A stretch of DNA of 64,000 nucleotides from Limnoperna fortunei (Eukaryota; Mollusca; Bivalvia; Mytilida; Modiolidae): assembly GCA_944474755.1 (NCBI GenBank), contig OX104123.1, positions 14,512,275 to 14,576,274 of the forward strand, read 5' to 3'. The position numbers were made by a program, and so were the translations under genes. Numbering within the stretch: position 1 is the first letter of the stretch; every line of letters starts with the position of its first letter. The notes under the pieces were generated by a model. It made no database searches and was not told the origin of the DNA. It saw only the letters and a list, made by a program, of their open reading frames with translations. Below are positions 11,458 to 22,240 of the stretch, piece by piece.

Positions 11458-11876
11458 ATTGCCAACAAAAACCATTTGAAAATTTTCGGAAAAAAGTGGT
11501 TTTGTCATAACTCAAAGTTTTCAATTGATTCAAATGAAACTTAAGATATTGTTACATATCAAGTGGGCAAGAATCCTTTCAATATTTGAGGAATTCTGTT
11601 GAGGTCAAGATTAAGGTGGCCTAAAAAACATTAGAAAATTACTTCTATCTTCATTTAATTCACTTTGTAATATAATTATTTCTTTTAAAAAAACCTTTTT
11701 TTTTAATTGATTATAATAACTGGTGTTGACCATGCAAGTATATGCCCATTCTCGTAGAAATATTGCCAAAGCATTACTCTAACTGTTTTTAAAAGCTAAT
11801 CTTGTTAACCAATTACCGCCCCAAGTGCAGACAGCAATGTCGGCTTGTTAACCAAACAGATGATCATAGATTTTCT

Positions 11877-12113
11877 GGGGCCTCGGTGGTTGAGTGGTTA
11901 AGTTAGTTTGTCTTCTATTAATACATGGTCTGTAAACACTGAGGTTGCGGGGGGGGGGGGGGGGGTTGGAGTCCAATCTTAATCGACAAGGATTGCCAGC
12001 TCTCCTACCGATGGTCGGGTACTCTGGCTTCCTCCCCCAATAAAAACTAGACGCAATGATATAGCTAAAAAATTGCTGAAAGTGGCATTAAACATCATTC
12101 AAACAAACAAACA
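11877..12113 (+). repeat. tRNA-headed SINE, copy 3
   Basis: Same family as copy 2. The region around the B box is replaced by a run of 17 G (11949-11965), so the pol III promoter is damaged. The 3' core (gctaaaaaattgctgaaagt, ggcatt) and the ACAAACAAAC tail are intact. It lies 420 bp downstream of copy 2 in the same orientation. Confidence 0.88.
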
Positions 12114-13832
12114 AAGGATTTTTAGTCCAAATCATTCATTGGCTTCCATGATTGAAAAAAACTTCATAATTATGTGATTTGTAAACTTATTTAATTTATA
12201 ATTGTAATTTTCTTGTTTTTACACCTATGAATATGAGCAAAAAAGCTTTAACAGTAGATAAATTATTGAATAAAGTTGCCTACCTTTTTAATGAATATTT
12301 ATTCAATATCTCAAACCTTTTCATTCAAATTAAATTTAAATTCCAAAACTTTTTCCATGAAATATACTATACTAAATGCCAACCCCGTTGGAAAAATTTG
12401 TTTGCTTGCAGTTTTTTGTTATTCTATATTTTACCTTTTTATTATGAAAATTCAGTAGAAAAAATATAGATACGATATCCTGTCCATGTTTTATAATATG
12501 CCTCTGTTGTTTATTTGTTACAAATCGTCCTTGACTTTTGCTACGGGAATTTTACATAATAAGTCAGCCATTTTTGTTTCTAAAGGGACCTTACGATGTT
12601 TACAAAAGTTCGTCTGCTTTCGTGATGTTCAATGGTATTCCGACAAACCATGAAACTTTTCCCACCTTAGCTGCAGATGACATCACCCAAAGGATTTCGA
12701 TAGACAACAATCGATTGTTCCTAAAGTACACTTTCGTCCTAATTAAGGTCAAATTTTAGTATGGAAATTCTCCCTTTCAAAATTTAAAAACTGTCATACT
12801 TCGAAATGCTGAATATCTCAAGGAAATAATAATGGGTTTCAAAAAGTACCCTTCTTGATCTACAAAAGTAGCCTAAGCTGAACCATACGTGGTAAGCATT
12901 TTTCATTTTTCACGCAAAAAACTCTCCACAATACGTCAACACTTAGTATAGTTAAGATCTTAGAGAGCTCAAAATGATTTTAATGGTTAAAAATATTTTA
13001 ATTTGTTTCAGTATTTAAAAAAAGATTACCATGCCTATTTCATTTTCAATTTTTTGTATATTTGTATTTTTCCCAATATAACATGGTCATTTGAATTGTA
13101 GAAAAAAACACACCTCATACTTATTAAGAGACACTTAGATAAGGTGATTTTGTATATTTTGAATTTCAGATTAGGACTAGGAACATAAATACTACAATAT
13201 AAATCCAAATGCACTACTGAAATAGTTTTTAATATAGGATAAATGTCAGAGATATATCATAATTCATATAAACCTCATTACATTATAAATAAAAGAAAAT
13301 AAAACTACTTTAAAATATATCAATATAAAAATAAATAGAATTATAAATTCTTTTTATAATTTGGGGTCACACATCTTGCTCACTTTTTATTTCTATGTCA
13401 CTTCTCCCTACTTGGCTTCCCCCTGTAATTCTGAAGTGTGGTGAGCCCTGAATCAAGAAAAGCAGTTTTCAGTTAGAGAGGCAGTTTTCTAACAGACTTT
13501 TGTACACATGTACTTAAAGAAAACTTTCTTTGAAGTTTTTATAGCCTTTATTCAGAAGTCAGTCAGAAAGACACTGAAGGAGGGTTAAAAGATAAGAGCA
13601 AGGTGAAATAACCAATATAATTGGCAACGTCTCCATCATGTTAATTTTAAATCGTTAGTACAATCAGCTTTAAAAAAAATTTTACTGCCTGTCATTAACT
13701 CGGTTATTAATGTTTTCCTGGACAAATAAATGTCCCCATACATCTGTAATTTTTATAAAATAAAAAAAAAAGTAATTGAAGAAAGCTTAATTTGCTTTTA
13801 AAAATATTGTTGGTATGCTATATATATTTCAG

Positions 13833-14035
13833 GTATCAAAAGGAGAAGGTGGACAATAGAAGAGGAGAATGAGTTGACCTTGGCTTTTTCATCTGTGATT
13901 GCAAGCAAAGGAAAAGTTAGTTCGTCAGCAATAAGATCTGCAAGAATTAAATACAAACACCTAACTGAACGCTCTGAAGCCATGATCAGAACTAAAATAA
14001 ACAATATAGTTCTAGGAAAATCTAAATTACAATAA
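13833..14035 (+). CDS. terminal exon: Myb/SANT-like domain
   Basis: After acceptor tatatatttcag the frame continues in phase 1 and encodes KRRRWTIEEENELTLAFSSV, a Ser/Lys-rich turn, SSSAIRSARIKYKHLTERSE and a final MIRTKINNIVLGK, stopping at TAA 14033-14035. The spaced Trp and acidic residues, followed by basic and hydrophobic helices, fit a Myb/SANT-like DNA-binding fold. In related proteins this fold closes the C-terminus after a recombinase-like domain. Together with 8865-9060 and 10773-10943 it gives about 190 residues. The last codons and the stop are duplicated in the repeats that follow. Confidence 0.72.
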
Positions 14036-14520
14036 ACTAAAATTGATGAAGCTGAAAGGTTTGAATGAAGGAAGGTTCTTGAATATTCCTTAGTGTTGAC
14101 TCTTGTTGATAACATTATTTTGTACAAAAAGAACATTCAGAGTAAATGTTTAGTGTCATTTTCTACATGGGTTGGAAACTTTTTATCTAAATTACAATAA
14201 ACTAAAATTGATGAATGAAACTGAAAGGTTTGAATGAAGGGAGGTTCTTGAATATACTTTAGTGTTGACGCTTGCTGATAACATTATTTTGTACAAAAAG
14301 AACATTCAGAGTAAATGTTTAGTGTCATTTTCTACATGGGTTGGAAACTTTTTATCTAAATTACAATAAACTAAAATTGGTAAATGAAACTGAAAGGTTT
14401 GAATGAAGGGAGGTTCTTGAATATACTTTAGTGTTGACGCTTGCTGATAATATTATTTTGTACAAAAAGAACATTCAGAGTAAATGTTTAGTGTCATTTT
14501 TTACATGGGTTGGATACTTT
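14020..14520 (+). repeat. tandem triplication (165-169 bp) of the gene's 3' end
   Basis: Three head-to-tail copies, each starting at TCTAAATTACAATAAACTAA (14021, 14186, 14355) and running through a block that includes ttgtacaaaaagaacattca. Copies 2 and 3 are nearly identical and copy 1 has a few differences. The unit contains the last codons and stop of the upstream exon plus 3' UTR. Weak, older relatives of the unit (agtgtcattgtctaca and similar) appear at about 15050-15220. Confidence 0.88.
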
Positions 14521-16132
14521 TTGTGTGTGTGTCTTGCCTTTTTCAATAACTCTGTGTTTTTATGTCGGCTGCATTTCACTATAGCGACATACAAGGGTTA
14601 CTTTCTGTTGTTTTACACTCGGACCATCGTCACAAAATTTCCTTTGCAGTTCTTTCAGCAAGTAGAAGCACTATCTCCTTTATATTTCGCTGGCAGTTTT
14701 AGTACCGTGGTACTGTCAGTTGTATACAATTTTATGGTAATCTCTCATCAACTTCCTTTAACTGACCAAATTAAGCAAAAAAAAGACATAAATTTTGGTC
14801 ACAGTTTACTCAGCAACTACATACAGTATATCTTCATAATAGGCTAATAGGCTCACAGTTTTATATTAAGGCACAATGAGACGTGTTGCTGTTTTCTGGG
14901 GGGTATTCTCTCATTTACTAAACAACTTAATGAAAGGCAGGAGATATATATATGTCTTCTCTGAAAGACTCCATTCCATTTTCATTTTTAAAAATTACAA
15001 AAAAACCCCACAAAATTAAGATTATTTTACTGCTATTTAAATAAAACAATTAAAATAAATGTTCAGGGTCATTTCCTACAATTTGAGAAGTTTTCAGGTC
15101 ATTTATTTTCCAAAATTCTGTGGATTTTTGTTAAATACACTGTTAGCAAATGTTATTTTGAATAAAAATTTGAAATAAATCTTTAGTGTCATTGTCTACA
15201 TTTATTTGAAGTTTCCTGATATTTTGATTTTACTACTTCTATAGTATTTAAGAAATAATTTATTGTCTACCATATTTTGTTTTAGTTTGAACATGGGTGG
15301 CCATTTTTGGGGGAATATTTAAGCGCAGTGGATCGAGGGGTTAAATGTACAAAAATAATGGATACCTGTGTTCAAATCATAAAAAAAATATGGTATGCGA
15401 TGAATTATTTTGATTCTAATATTGAAATTTTGCCATTGATGCACACCTAGTGTAAACAAAGTTGAGGCGCCTATTGGTATTTTTGTTGATGATTTTGAGC
15501 ACAAATAAATTATGACATCAACTATTTTATTATTCCTACGGTTGTGAAGTTGACCTATATTCGATCGTAGTTTTACCCATATTAAAAATAGGAATCGCCC
15601 TGTCCAACTGTAGGTCTATCTGTCTACCTGTCTACTTACTTGTGCTACTCCTAAACTATTCAACACAGTTTGATGTAAATTTTAAAGTAAGATGTTTTAC
15701 ATATATTTGTATGAAGATAATAAAGGTCAAATGTTCCAAAGGGAAATAATTAAAAAAAAAATTAATAGGCTTTCAAAGGCATTATTGTCTCTGGAACTGG
15801 TTTTCAAACTTGTCCAACATATTAGTTGCGTAAACATTTGGTATACATTTTATGAAAATCTGTTCAAGATCTGTAGACATGAGAGCACTAACAAGTTTGT
15901 GACAGACGGACATATGCATTTTTTGCACACCTGTCTAAAGCCATGTGACCATATGCCATCACTTAGTCTGTCGTCCATAAACAATGATAAAAAATTTTCT
16001 TTGAAACCACTTAAGTAATATTTAAATTTAGTCACGTCATTCTTTAACCTAATTAAAATTATCAAATCTAGGGCCATTGTGTATAATGCAGTTTTAGTCA
16101 CAAGCCTTGGAATAAATATTGGAGATATAGAA
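14521..16132. other. no gene recognised; degraded repeats
   Basis: Contains old relatives of the 165-bp unit at 15.05-15.22 kb, and at about 15.53-15.70 kb a stretch (tctatctgtctacctgtcta) similar to 9.12-9.20 kb. The 138-codon frame starting at 14431 begins in the tandem repeat at a non-ATG codon and has no recognisable domain. Confidence 0.5.
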
Positions 16133-17218
16133 TCTTTTTACTCTTTAGCGCACCTGACCCAAAGGGTCAGTGTGAGCTATTCTCATCACTTTGCGTCTGT
16201 CGTCGGCGGCAGCATTAAACGTTTCACTTTTCAATCTTCTTCTCCAAAACCCCTTGGCCAATTAAAACCAAGCTTGGCAGGAATGTTTATTGGGTGGTTC
16301 GTTACAAAGTTTGAGTTTTTGGTGCTGATCAAATATTAAACATGGCTGTCAGAGCCATTAGTGCATTCTGATTGGCTGAATTTCAAAAATTTTCTCATAA
16401 ACCGCATGTCAGAATGATTTGAAATATTGCAGAAATGTACCTTAGATGGTCCTCTACAAGGTTTGAGTTTTTTGTGCCAATCCAAAATCCAAGATGGCCA
16501 CCATTGCAGGACTTAGTTTAACATAGGACCCTATTGGAAAAACATACAAACAACTTCTCAGAAACGGTTCCACACAATGAAACCAAATTATGAAGAAATG
16601 ATTGATGGATATTTATCTTATTAGTTTGATTTTTTCTAGCAATTGCAAATTGAACATGGCTTTCAGGGCCACTAATGGGTTCTGTTTTGATGAAATTTCA
16701 AAAACTTTTTACAAACGGCATTGCAGATTGATTTGAAATATTGCATTAATGTACCTTAGATGGTCCTCTATAAAGTTTGAGTTCTTTGTGGTGATCCAAA
16801 ATCCAAGATGGCCACCACTATGGAATACAGCTTAACATAGGACCCTATGGGAAAACTATACAAACAGCTTCTAATCTGAAATTGTTCCTCACAATTAAAC
16901 CAAATAATACAGAAGTGAATCTTAGATAGTATTCTTATTATTTTTAAGTTTTTCGAGCCAATAGGAAATTCAACATGGCTGCCAGAACTGCAAATGCATT
17001 CTGATTGGCTGAAATTTTAAAATTCGTTTTATCACAAACCACTTTGTAGAACGATATGTGATATTGTATGATCCTCTGCCAATTTGGAGTGTTTTTTTTT
17101 ATCCAAAAATACAAGATTGCTTCTTCTCAGAAACTGTCCTACAAATTGCTGCTGATTGGAAATTCTAAAAGTTTTTTTGTAAGTCAGGTGAGCGATATAG
17201 GCTCTTAAGAACCTCTAG
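16133..17218 (+). mobile_element. Helitron-like non-autonomous element, copy 1
   Basis: The 3' end is a hairpin (17199-17214, AGGCTC..GAACCT) directly followed by CTAG and a T, as in Helitron/HINE termini (hairpin then CTRR, insertion between A and T). Near the 5' end is a palindrome CACCTGACCC..GGGTCAGTGTG. The 5' boundary at A|TC 16132/16133 is tentative. There is no coding sequence. The interior has two or more diverged copies of a roughly 300-bp unit (cttagatggtcctctacaag and cttagatggtcctctataaa; aaaatccaagatggccacca twice). The copy at 33-34.5 kb is related and inverted. Confidence 0.65.
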
Positions 17219-17640
17219 TTTAACTTTAAGGATACCTTTAGCTCGATTAATTCTATAGACACAAAACATTTGAAATAAAATGTGTTGATAGGAAATTGTT
17301 TTCCATGCAATATTTCAATCAACATAAAGTCGACAAGAAAAAGGTCGGTGACAGACCTGTAAACTCACTATAACAGAGCTTCATCCCAAATTATCAAATC
17401 ATTGCTCTATGTACATAAACAAGCTGAGAAATCATTCACAAAAATGTTATTACTTGCTTTCAAATGGCCCAAAGACGACAAGCGGGACATTTAAATAGTA
17501 GCTGGCATGAACACAGAAGTCAGCAGATATAATAATTATGGTATTATGCAGCACTATAAATCAAACTGCTGAGACGCAAATATAACGAAATATTAAGTCA
17601 TCGAACCATGACTCTTGAAGATGGTGTCTAAATTTGCGAC
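17219..17640. other. no gene recognised
   Basis: AT-rich sequence between the Helitron-like element and the LINE fragment. Nothing else supportable was seen. Confidence 0.4.
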
Positions 17641-18305
17641 ATTTTCTCTAGTTTAATTAATGACCTACATTATATTTTTAATGATGGGTGTGATCCCTTA
17701 ACTCTTAAGGACCACACTATTTCTAGTTTAAGTTTTGCAGATGATCTAGTCATACTGTCCAGCCCAACTGAAACCCACTTTCTTCCTTGATAAAAACCCA
17801 TATTGTGTTATATTTGTTTGAGATTTAATGATCCAGTATAAATCCTCTACTTAGAGTTAGAGATGCATTTGAGTTAAAGAAAAGTATTCATAATGAAGGT
17901 TCATATACCTGATACAGCTTTGTTTCTAGTATTTTTAATGAAACAAACCTTTTCATAAACTTAAAAACAAATAAGACACATTTTTAAAAAACCCTTAATG
18001 AAACGTATAAAATAGAAACTAAAAACCAATTACTGTCTAAATGAAAGCTCAAAATTATTCTTATACCAGAAACTTAAACAGGAAATAAAATTAGAAGAAT
18101 ATTTAACTAAAGAAACCTATTTTCAAAATAGACAACTTTTATCTAAATTTAGAATCAATGGTCATATACTTGAGGTCGAAATTGGTAGATATAAAAATAT
18201 ACCTAGGAATCAAAGATATTGTAAATTTTATAACAGCAATAAAAATGGATGATGAATTCATTGAATGTAAACATTAATTAATTCAAAGATCCAAAGAATA
18301 GGGGA
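17641..18305 (+). pseudogene. CR1/L2-like LINE fragment (RT motif C and C-terminus)
   Basis: Plus-strand frame reads SLINDLHYIF then ISSLSFADDLVILSS, the RT palm FADD box. After a scrambled stretch it gives NRQLLSKFRINGHILEVEIG and RYKNIPRNQRYCKFYN. The latter corresponds to the KLRISSHQLRIETERHKPKP region before the C-terminal zinc segment of the large LINE at 37.7-43.9 kb. Many stops, and most of the RT is lost. The orientation is the same as the large LINE. Confidence 0.65.
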
Positions 18306-18520
18306 AATAAAGTCCATGTTGGTCAAATGTTCTTTGTATTTTATATTCTTGTCATTTGTATATATGCCTTGAATAAAGACGGCAGTGGTCGTCGAAACGT
18401 CGGCAAAATATGTTTGTTAGTATATATGTAACACGATTTGTAATTGTTTGTATATTGTGTATCTGCTTTGACCCAAATGGGTGTAATAATGCATTAATAA
18501 ATAAATAAAATGACTCAGTA
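18306..18520 (+). other. possible retroelement 3' terminal region
   Basis: Downstream of the LINE fragment, aataaagacggcagtggtcg is followed by a cgtcgaaacgtcgg motif. A GAAACGT box after a short inverted stretch is reminiscent of terminal regions of Penelope-like elements. No Penelope RT or GIY-YIG domain is visible, so this is only a hint. A second AATAAA-rich end lies at 18500-18512. Confidence 0.2.
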
Positions 18521-18778
18521 TTTCACCAGGGTTAATCCGTTTTATCAACACAATGACCAATGAATCGTGAAAAAGCTCAGTGTGTCTTTCCGTAAACCTA
18601 CTGTATTGAATATTGAATAAAAAGCCTATAGGAAGAAGTGTGGGGTGTATATATATATTTAAATAACTGTTTAGAAATGTGGGGTATAGATATACAAACC
18701 CCGTTTTCATGTCTGTGAAACACACTGCAAAAAACCCCGGAACAATGCTTTATACGGAAACCCCACAACAGTCATAAT

Positions 18779-18782
<4 letters not shown>

Positions 18783-18871
<89 letters not shown>

Positions 18872-18885
18872 TATATATATATATA
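18783..18885. repeat. TA microsatellite
   Basis: About 100 bp of TA dinucleotides interrupted by TAG steps. It is the same type as at 8437-8521. Confidence 0.95.
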
Positions 18886-19097
18886 GTGCTGGCAACGACT
18901 TTTAAAATATCTAATGCCTTTAGCATTTTGATATGGGGAAGAATAGCCTTGAATCAAATATGAGACCAAGAAAAGTTCTTGGAGGCGTTGATTCAACACT
19001 GTTATTATAAGAAGTCTAAACAAAACAAAACGAATTGTCCACTTTATTAAAAAACTAAAAAATTGCAAAAATGAATCAAAATAATTTTAAGTAAAAT

Positions 19098-19368
19098 TGA
19101 TTGATTGTTTGATGTTTTACGTCCAGCAAGCAATATTTCAGCTATATTCAGGACGTGAAAATAAGAATTTTAATTATATAAAGAATATCCATCCTTTATA
19201 AAACGTGGTCTAATATAATAATATGAGCATATATACAGATAAAAAGAAAACTAAAACACTAAAAAGTATTTAATATCACAATTTAAAATCCAATTAAATT
19301 TTTCTGTACAAGTTAATTTCCTTTAAAAACTGTAAATTGTGTCGCCAGCGACAGCTGTAAATAAAGTC
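19098..19368 (-). repeat. I-group LINE 3' UTR fragment
   Basis: Plus-strand reading starts with attgattgattg and the core tacgtccagcaagcaatatt, then UTR matching 5529-5870 and 6908-7180. It ends in attgtgtcgccagcgacagc, which corresponds to the end of the LINE coding region. It is 5'-truncated. Confidence 0.85.
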
Positions 19369-19544
19369 TTATAAGAATTAAGTAAAAGTAAAAATGAAAA
19401 GTTCAGAATTGGGGAGAAGACAAGACAACTCAGCGCAATTTTATCAGTAAAAAAGTAATCTTACAGAACAAAATGATCTTTTAAAAGATCACATGCTCAG
19501 TAAAACCAATAAAGGAAGAAATATTTAACACGTAACTTAACATT

Positions 19545-20455
19545 AAATGGCAGGCCATTCAACATAACAATTTGTAAAAATTACTACTTTGTCAGAAGTC
19601 TCCGTATATCAATTCAACAATATGCTCCTGTTATTAAAACAAATTGTTGTGTATTTGAGTTTGATATAGGCGAACTATCAAGTATTGGTGCTCTTTCAAA
19701 TTTTAGCACAGAGTTAGGTTAAGATGCTAAGCAACATCTTTGTGAAGTTGTACAACAAGTACAAGACATAACGTTGCACCGAGATGCCACTACATAGGGA
19801 CGGCACTTTTATTGGTTACAGGTTTCCCATAATAACAAAGCTTTTACTGCAGGAATTCATAAGGTTAAAGATGGAAAGGCCACAACATACACAGAATGCA
19901 CAAATTCAGTTTTTACAGATTTAAACAAATTTCAAACACTACAGACTAATTTCAAATTTTACAAAAAGTTAGTTATATTATGAAAGAAAGAAGTTGAGAC
20001 AAAAGTAAATTCTTTTTTATGTTCGGAAATCAGTAAAGCCTATTCACCTTAAAAAACTTCTCGGCAGCTATTTAATGTTCATCCTCATCTCCAACATGTG
20101 AATAATTAACAATTGAATCATTTTAATGATCCACTATGAATCGCAGTTTGCTGAAATAGTGAAACAGAAATACCAAATTTAGAATCTGAATTTAATGTTG
20201 CAATTTAAAAAAGTCTGGAAAGGAAACAGCAACTGTTAATTTACTCAGATATCTGTCTAAACTTTTTTTCATCGAGTTGGACCTGGAGATCCTCTTTAAG
20301 CACCCATTTATCTAAAAGAAGTCGGCATATAAAATATACCAGTAGTTAATAATCGTGGCAACTATTTTAACACTTTATTTTATAACGCTACACGAACATC
20401 TTATTTGGCTAAACATTTAATTACCTATTTAAAAAGTTCAAAATCAACTTTAAAT
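19545..20455 (+). pseudogene. remnant related to the DIRS-like element at 22.2 kb
   Basis: Plus-strand peptides such as VRSLRISIQQYAPVIKTN and VVQQVQDITLHRDATT, then VSHNNKAFTAGIHKV, are homologous at base level to 22370-22610 (acaagtacaagacataacgt here, acaagtacagacgacattgc there). Stops and shifts interrupt it throughout. The gag-like assignment rests on the neighbouring copy, which is followed by a DIRS-type RT. On its own I would not recognise this sequence. Confidence 0.4.
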
Positions 20456-20457
20456 CT

Positions 20458-20647
20458 TATTGATTGATTTATTGATTGTTTGCTTTACGTCTAGCGAGCA
20501 GTTTTGCAGCTATATTCAGGACGGGAACAAGTTAACAAACAAAACATCAATTTAAAAAATGGGTGGGATGGGACACAGGGAACAAAATTTCGACTGCCAC
20601 TGCGTTACGGAGTATTGGGTAGGGTCGGAGAATTTAGCCTTTTGTAT
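20458..20647 (-). repeat. 440-bp LINE-tailed repeat, 3' part
   Basis: Starts on the plus strand with TTGATTGATTTATTGATTG and the core ttgcagctatattcaggacg. It then has the family body (gtgggatgggacacagggaa, gactgccactgc, gagaatttagccttttgta). It is truncated before the head. The family shares its 3' core with the I-group LINE and the SINEs. Confidence 0.75.
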
Positions 20648-20931
20648 TTAATGGGTTAGTATCTTTTACCCGGCGAAAACCATCTTTGCTCGACGCTTTT
20701 AATGTTTTCTTAAGAATTTGATTTTTCCCCAATTACTTATACTTCCACTTAGAATCTAGAAAACAAAGAAAAAGGATTAGGACAATTACAACAATATGAA
20801 ACAAATCTGAAGGAACAGGAAGATGTCACAAAGAAATCTATAGTAACAAAGCGCGCGGAAATAAACACTTAGAAGGCCAGGAGGCGAACTTGTTAAAAGA
20901 ACTAAATTCCAAGTATGTAAAGGACGGGAAA

Positions 20932-21380
20932 GATTGATTGATTAATGGTGTTTAACGCTGAGCAGCAATATTTCAGCTATATTCAGGCGATGAACATGAA
21001 ATGGATGATAAAATGAACATGAAATGATGATGAATGAAAATGGGATGGGACACAAAGAAAAAAAGGGGTAACGGATTTTAGATTGCCACTGGCAAATGGG
21101 AGGATGGATAGGGTCGGGCAATTCAGCCTCCTGTAGCGGGATCGAAATCCCTACTCATAGCGAATACTACAGCAGCGTTCTTTAACGTGCGAGGAACGTG
21201 GCATTTTTCCCAACACGGTGCACTAGTATGGTTTGCGGTCAGGTTTTCCGTATTATGGCCCGACAACCCCAGCTTGCCAGGGGTACCCCATTCAACCACC
21301 TGGGGCACACATCCCAGTCGGTCTGTAGGCAAACCGACCTGACACTCCGGTCAGGGTACTGGGCGATATTTAATCGCCTT
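20932..21380 (-). repeat. 440-bp LINE-tailed repeat, full-length diverged copy
   Basis: Plus-strand order is tail GATTGATTGATTAATGGTG, core gcaatatttcagctatattc, body (gggatgggacacaaagaa, gccactggcaaatggg, cagcctcctgtagcgg) and GC-richer head (cggtcaggttttccgtatta). The head differs from the next copy, so it is a subfamily. The open frames across it are accidental. Confidence 0.8.
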
Positions 21381-21384
21381 TTAC

Positions 21385-21753
21385 GATTGATGTGTGCTTT
21401 ACGTCCAACGAGCAGTATTTCAGCTATATTCAGGACGGGAATAAGTTAACAAACAATACATCAATTGAAAAGTGGGTGGGATGGGACGCAGGGAACACAA
21501 TTTTGACTGCCACTGGAAAAGTACGGAGTATTGGGTAGGATTTAGCCTTCTGTAGCGGCTACAATGAGCCTACTCTTTTTCGAAATCTACAAAGCGAAGC
21601 ACTCGTCAAACACGTTACGCACTATGGTCCGCGGCCAGGCTTTCCGTATTATGATCTGACAACCCCCCCAACGAGAGGGTCTCCACTATATGTCATCCGG
21701 GGACGCGCTGGGCTGCTGTGGGTCGAGCACTGGGAACCGTCCCAGTATGGTCT
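21385..21753 (-). repeat. 440-bp LINE-tailed repeat, second tandem copy
   Basis: Immediately follows the previous copy in the same orientation. It has the core agcagtatttcagctatatt, the body gtgggatgggacgcagggaa, and a head with gctgggctgctgtgggtcga, ending at cccagtatggtc. It matches the copies at 36.5-36.8 and 60.4-60.8 kb well. Confidence 0.85.
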
Positions 21754-22240
21754 TAAAAATGTGTTTAATCAATTTGGAAACACCAGGTAAAAACATTAGA
21801 ACAATTTCTGTACTTCCATTAAAAACTAATGCGCAACCAAGCTTAGATTACTGGAATAAGCATTACAAAAGAGGTTAGGTTGTTTATTATTTTGTGACTG
21901 AATAAATGTCAGTTTTATAAAAATGTCGAACTTTTCAAAATTCGATTAAATGTTCAATTGTAATATTGTAAGCCAATCTTGTTTTTATATCCGTATTTAT
22001 TATGATATAAACTCGGGGATCATTTAAACCCTTCTAGATGTATATCAAACGCATTATTGTTCGCGTCGTTTCTGGTAAGATTCGTCTCTATGCGTCATTT
22101 CCGCTCCGTTCCATACTCGTAACAATACGCTAATGATATCACCTCCGCCACACACGCTTGCGCTTTACCAATAACTCCGCCCAATAAGACAAGGTTTATT
22201 CAGACACCTAGTTTATTCGATGAAACTTCAAGCCTTAAAT
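21754..22240. other. no gene recognised
   Basis: Spacer before the DIRS-like remnant. The part at 22.03-22.20 kb is richer in CpG than its surroundings, but I see no gene start there. Confidence 0.4.

Larger units (their letters stand above)
10944..13832 (+). other. intron of the recombinase/Myb gene, hosting two SINEs
   Basis: A 2.9-kb interval bounded by gtaagc and tatatatttcag. It contains two same-strand tRNA-headed SINEs (11189-11457 and 11877-12113). The remainder is AT-rich with no credible coding sequence; short open frames at 12.2-12.8 kb show no domain. Confidence 0.6.

Noticed and set aside
14431..14847. 138-codon hydrophobic frame
   Set aside because: It starts at a non-ATG codon within the third tandem unit, lacks a recognisable domain, and has no splice or promoter context.
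18707..19068. Minus-strand frames with long YIYIY stretches
   Set aside because: Translation of a TA microsatellite.
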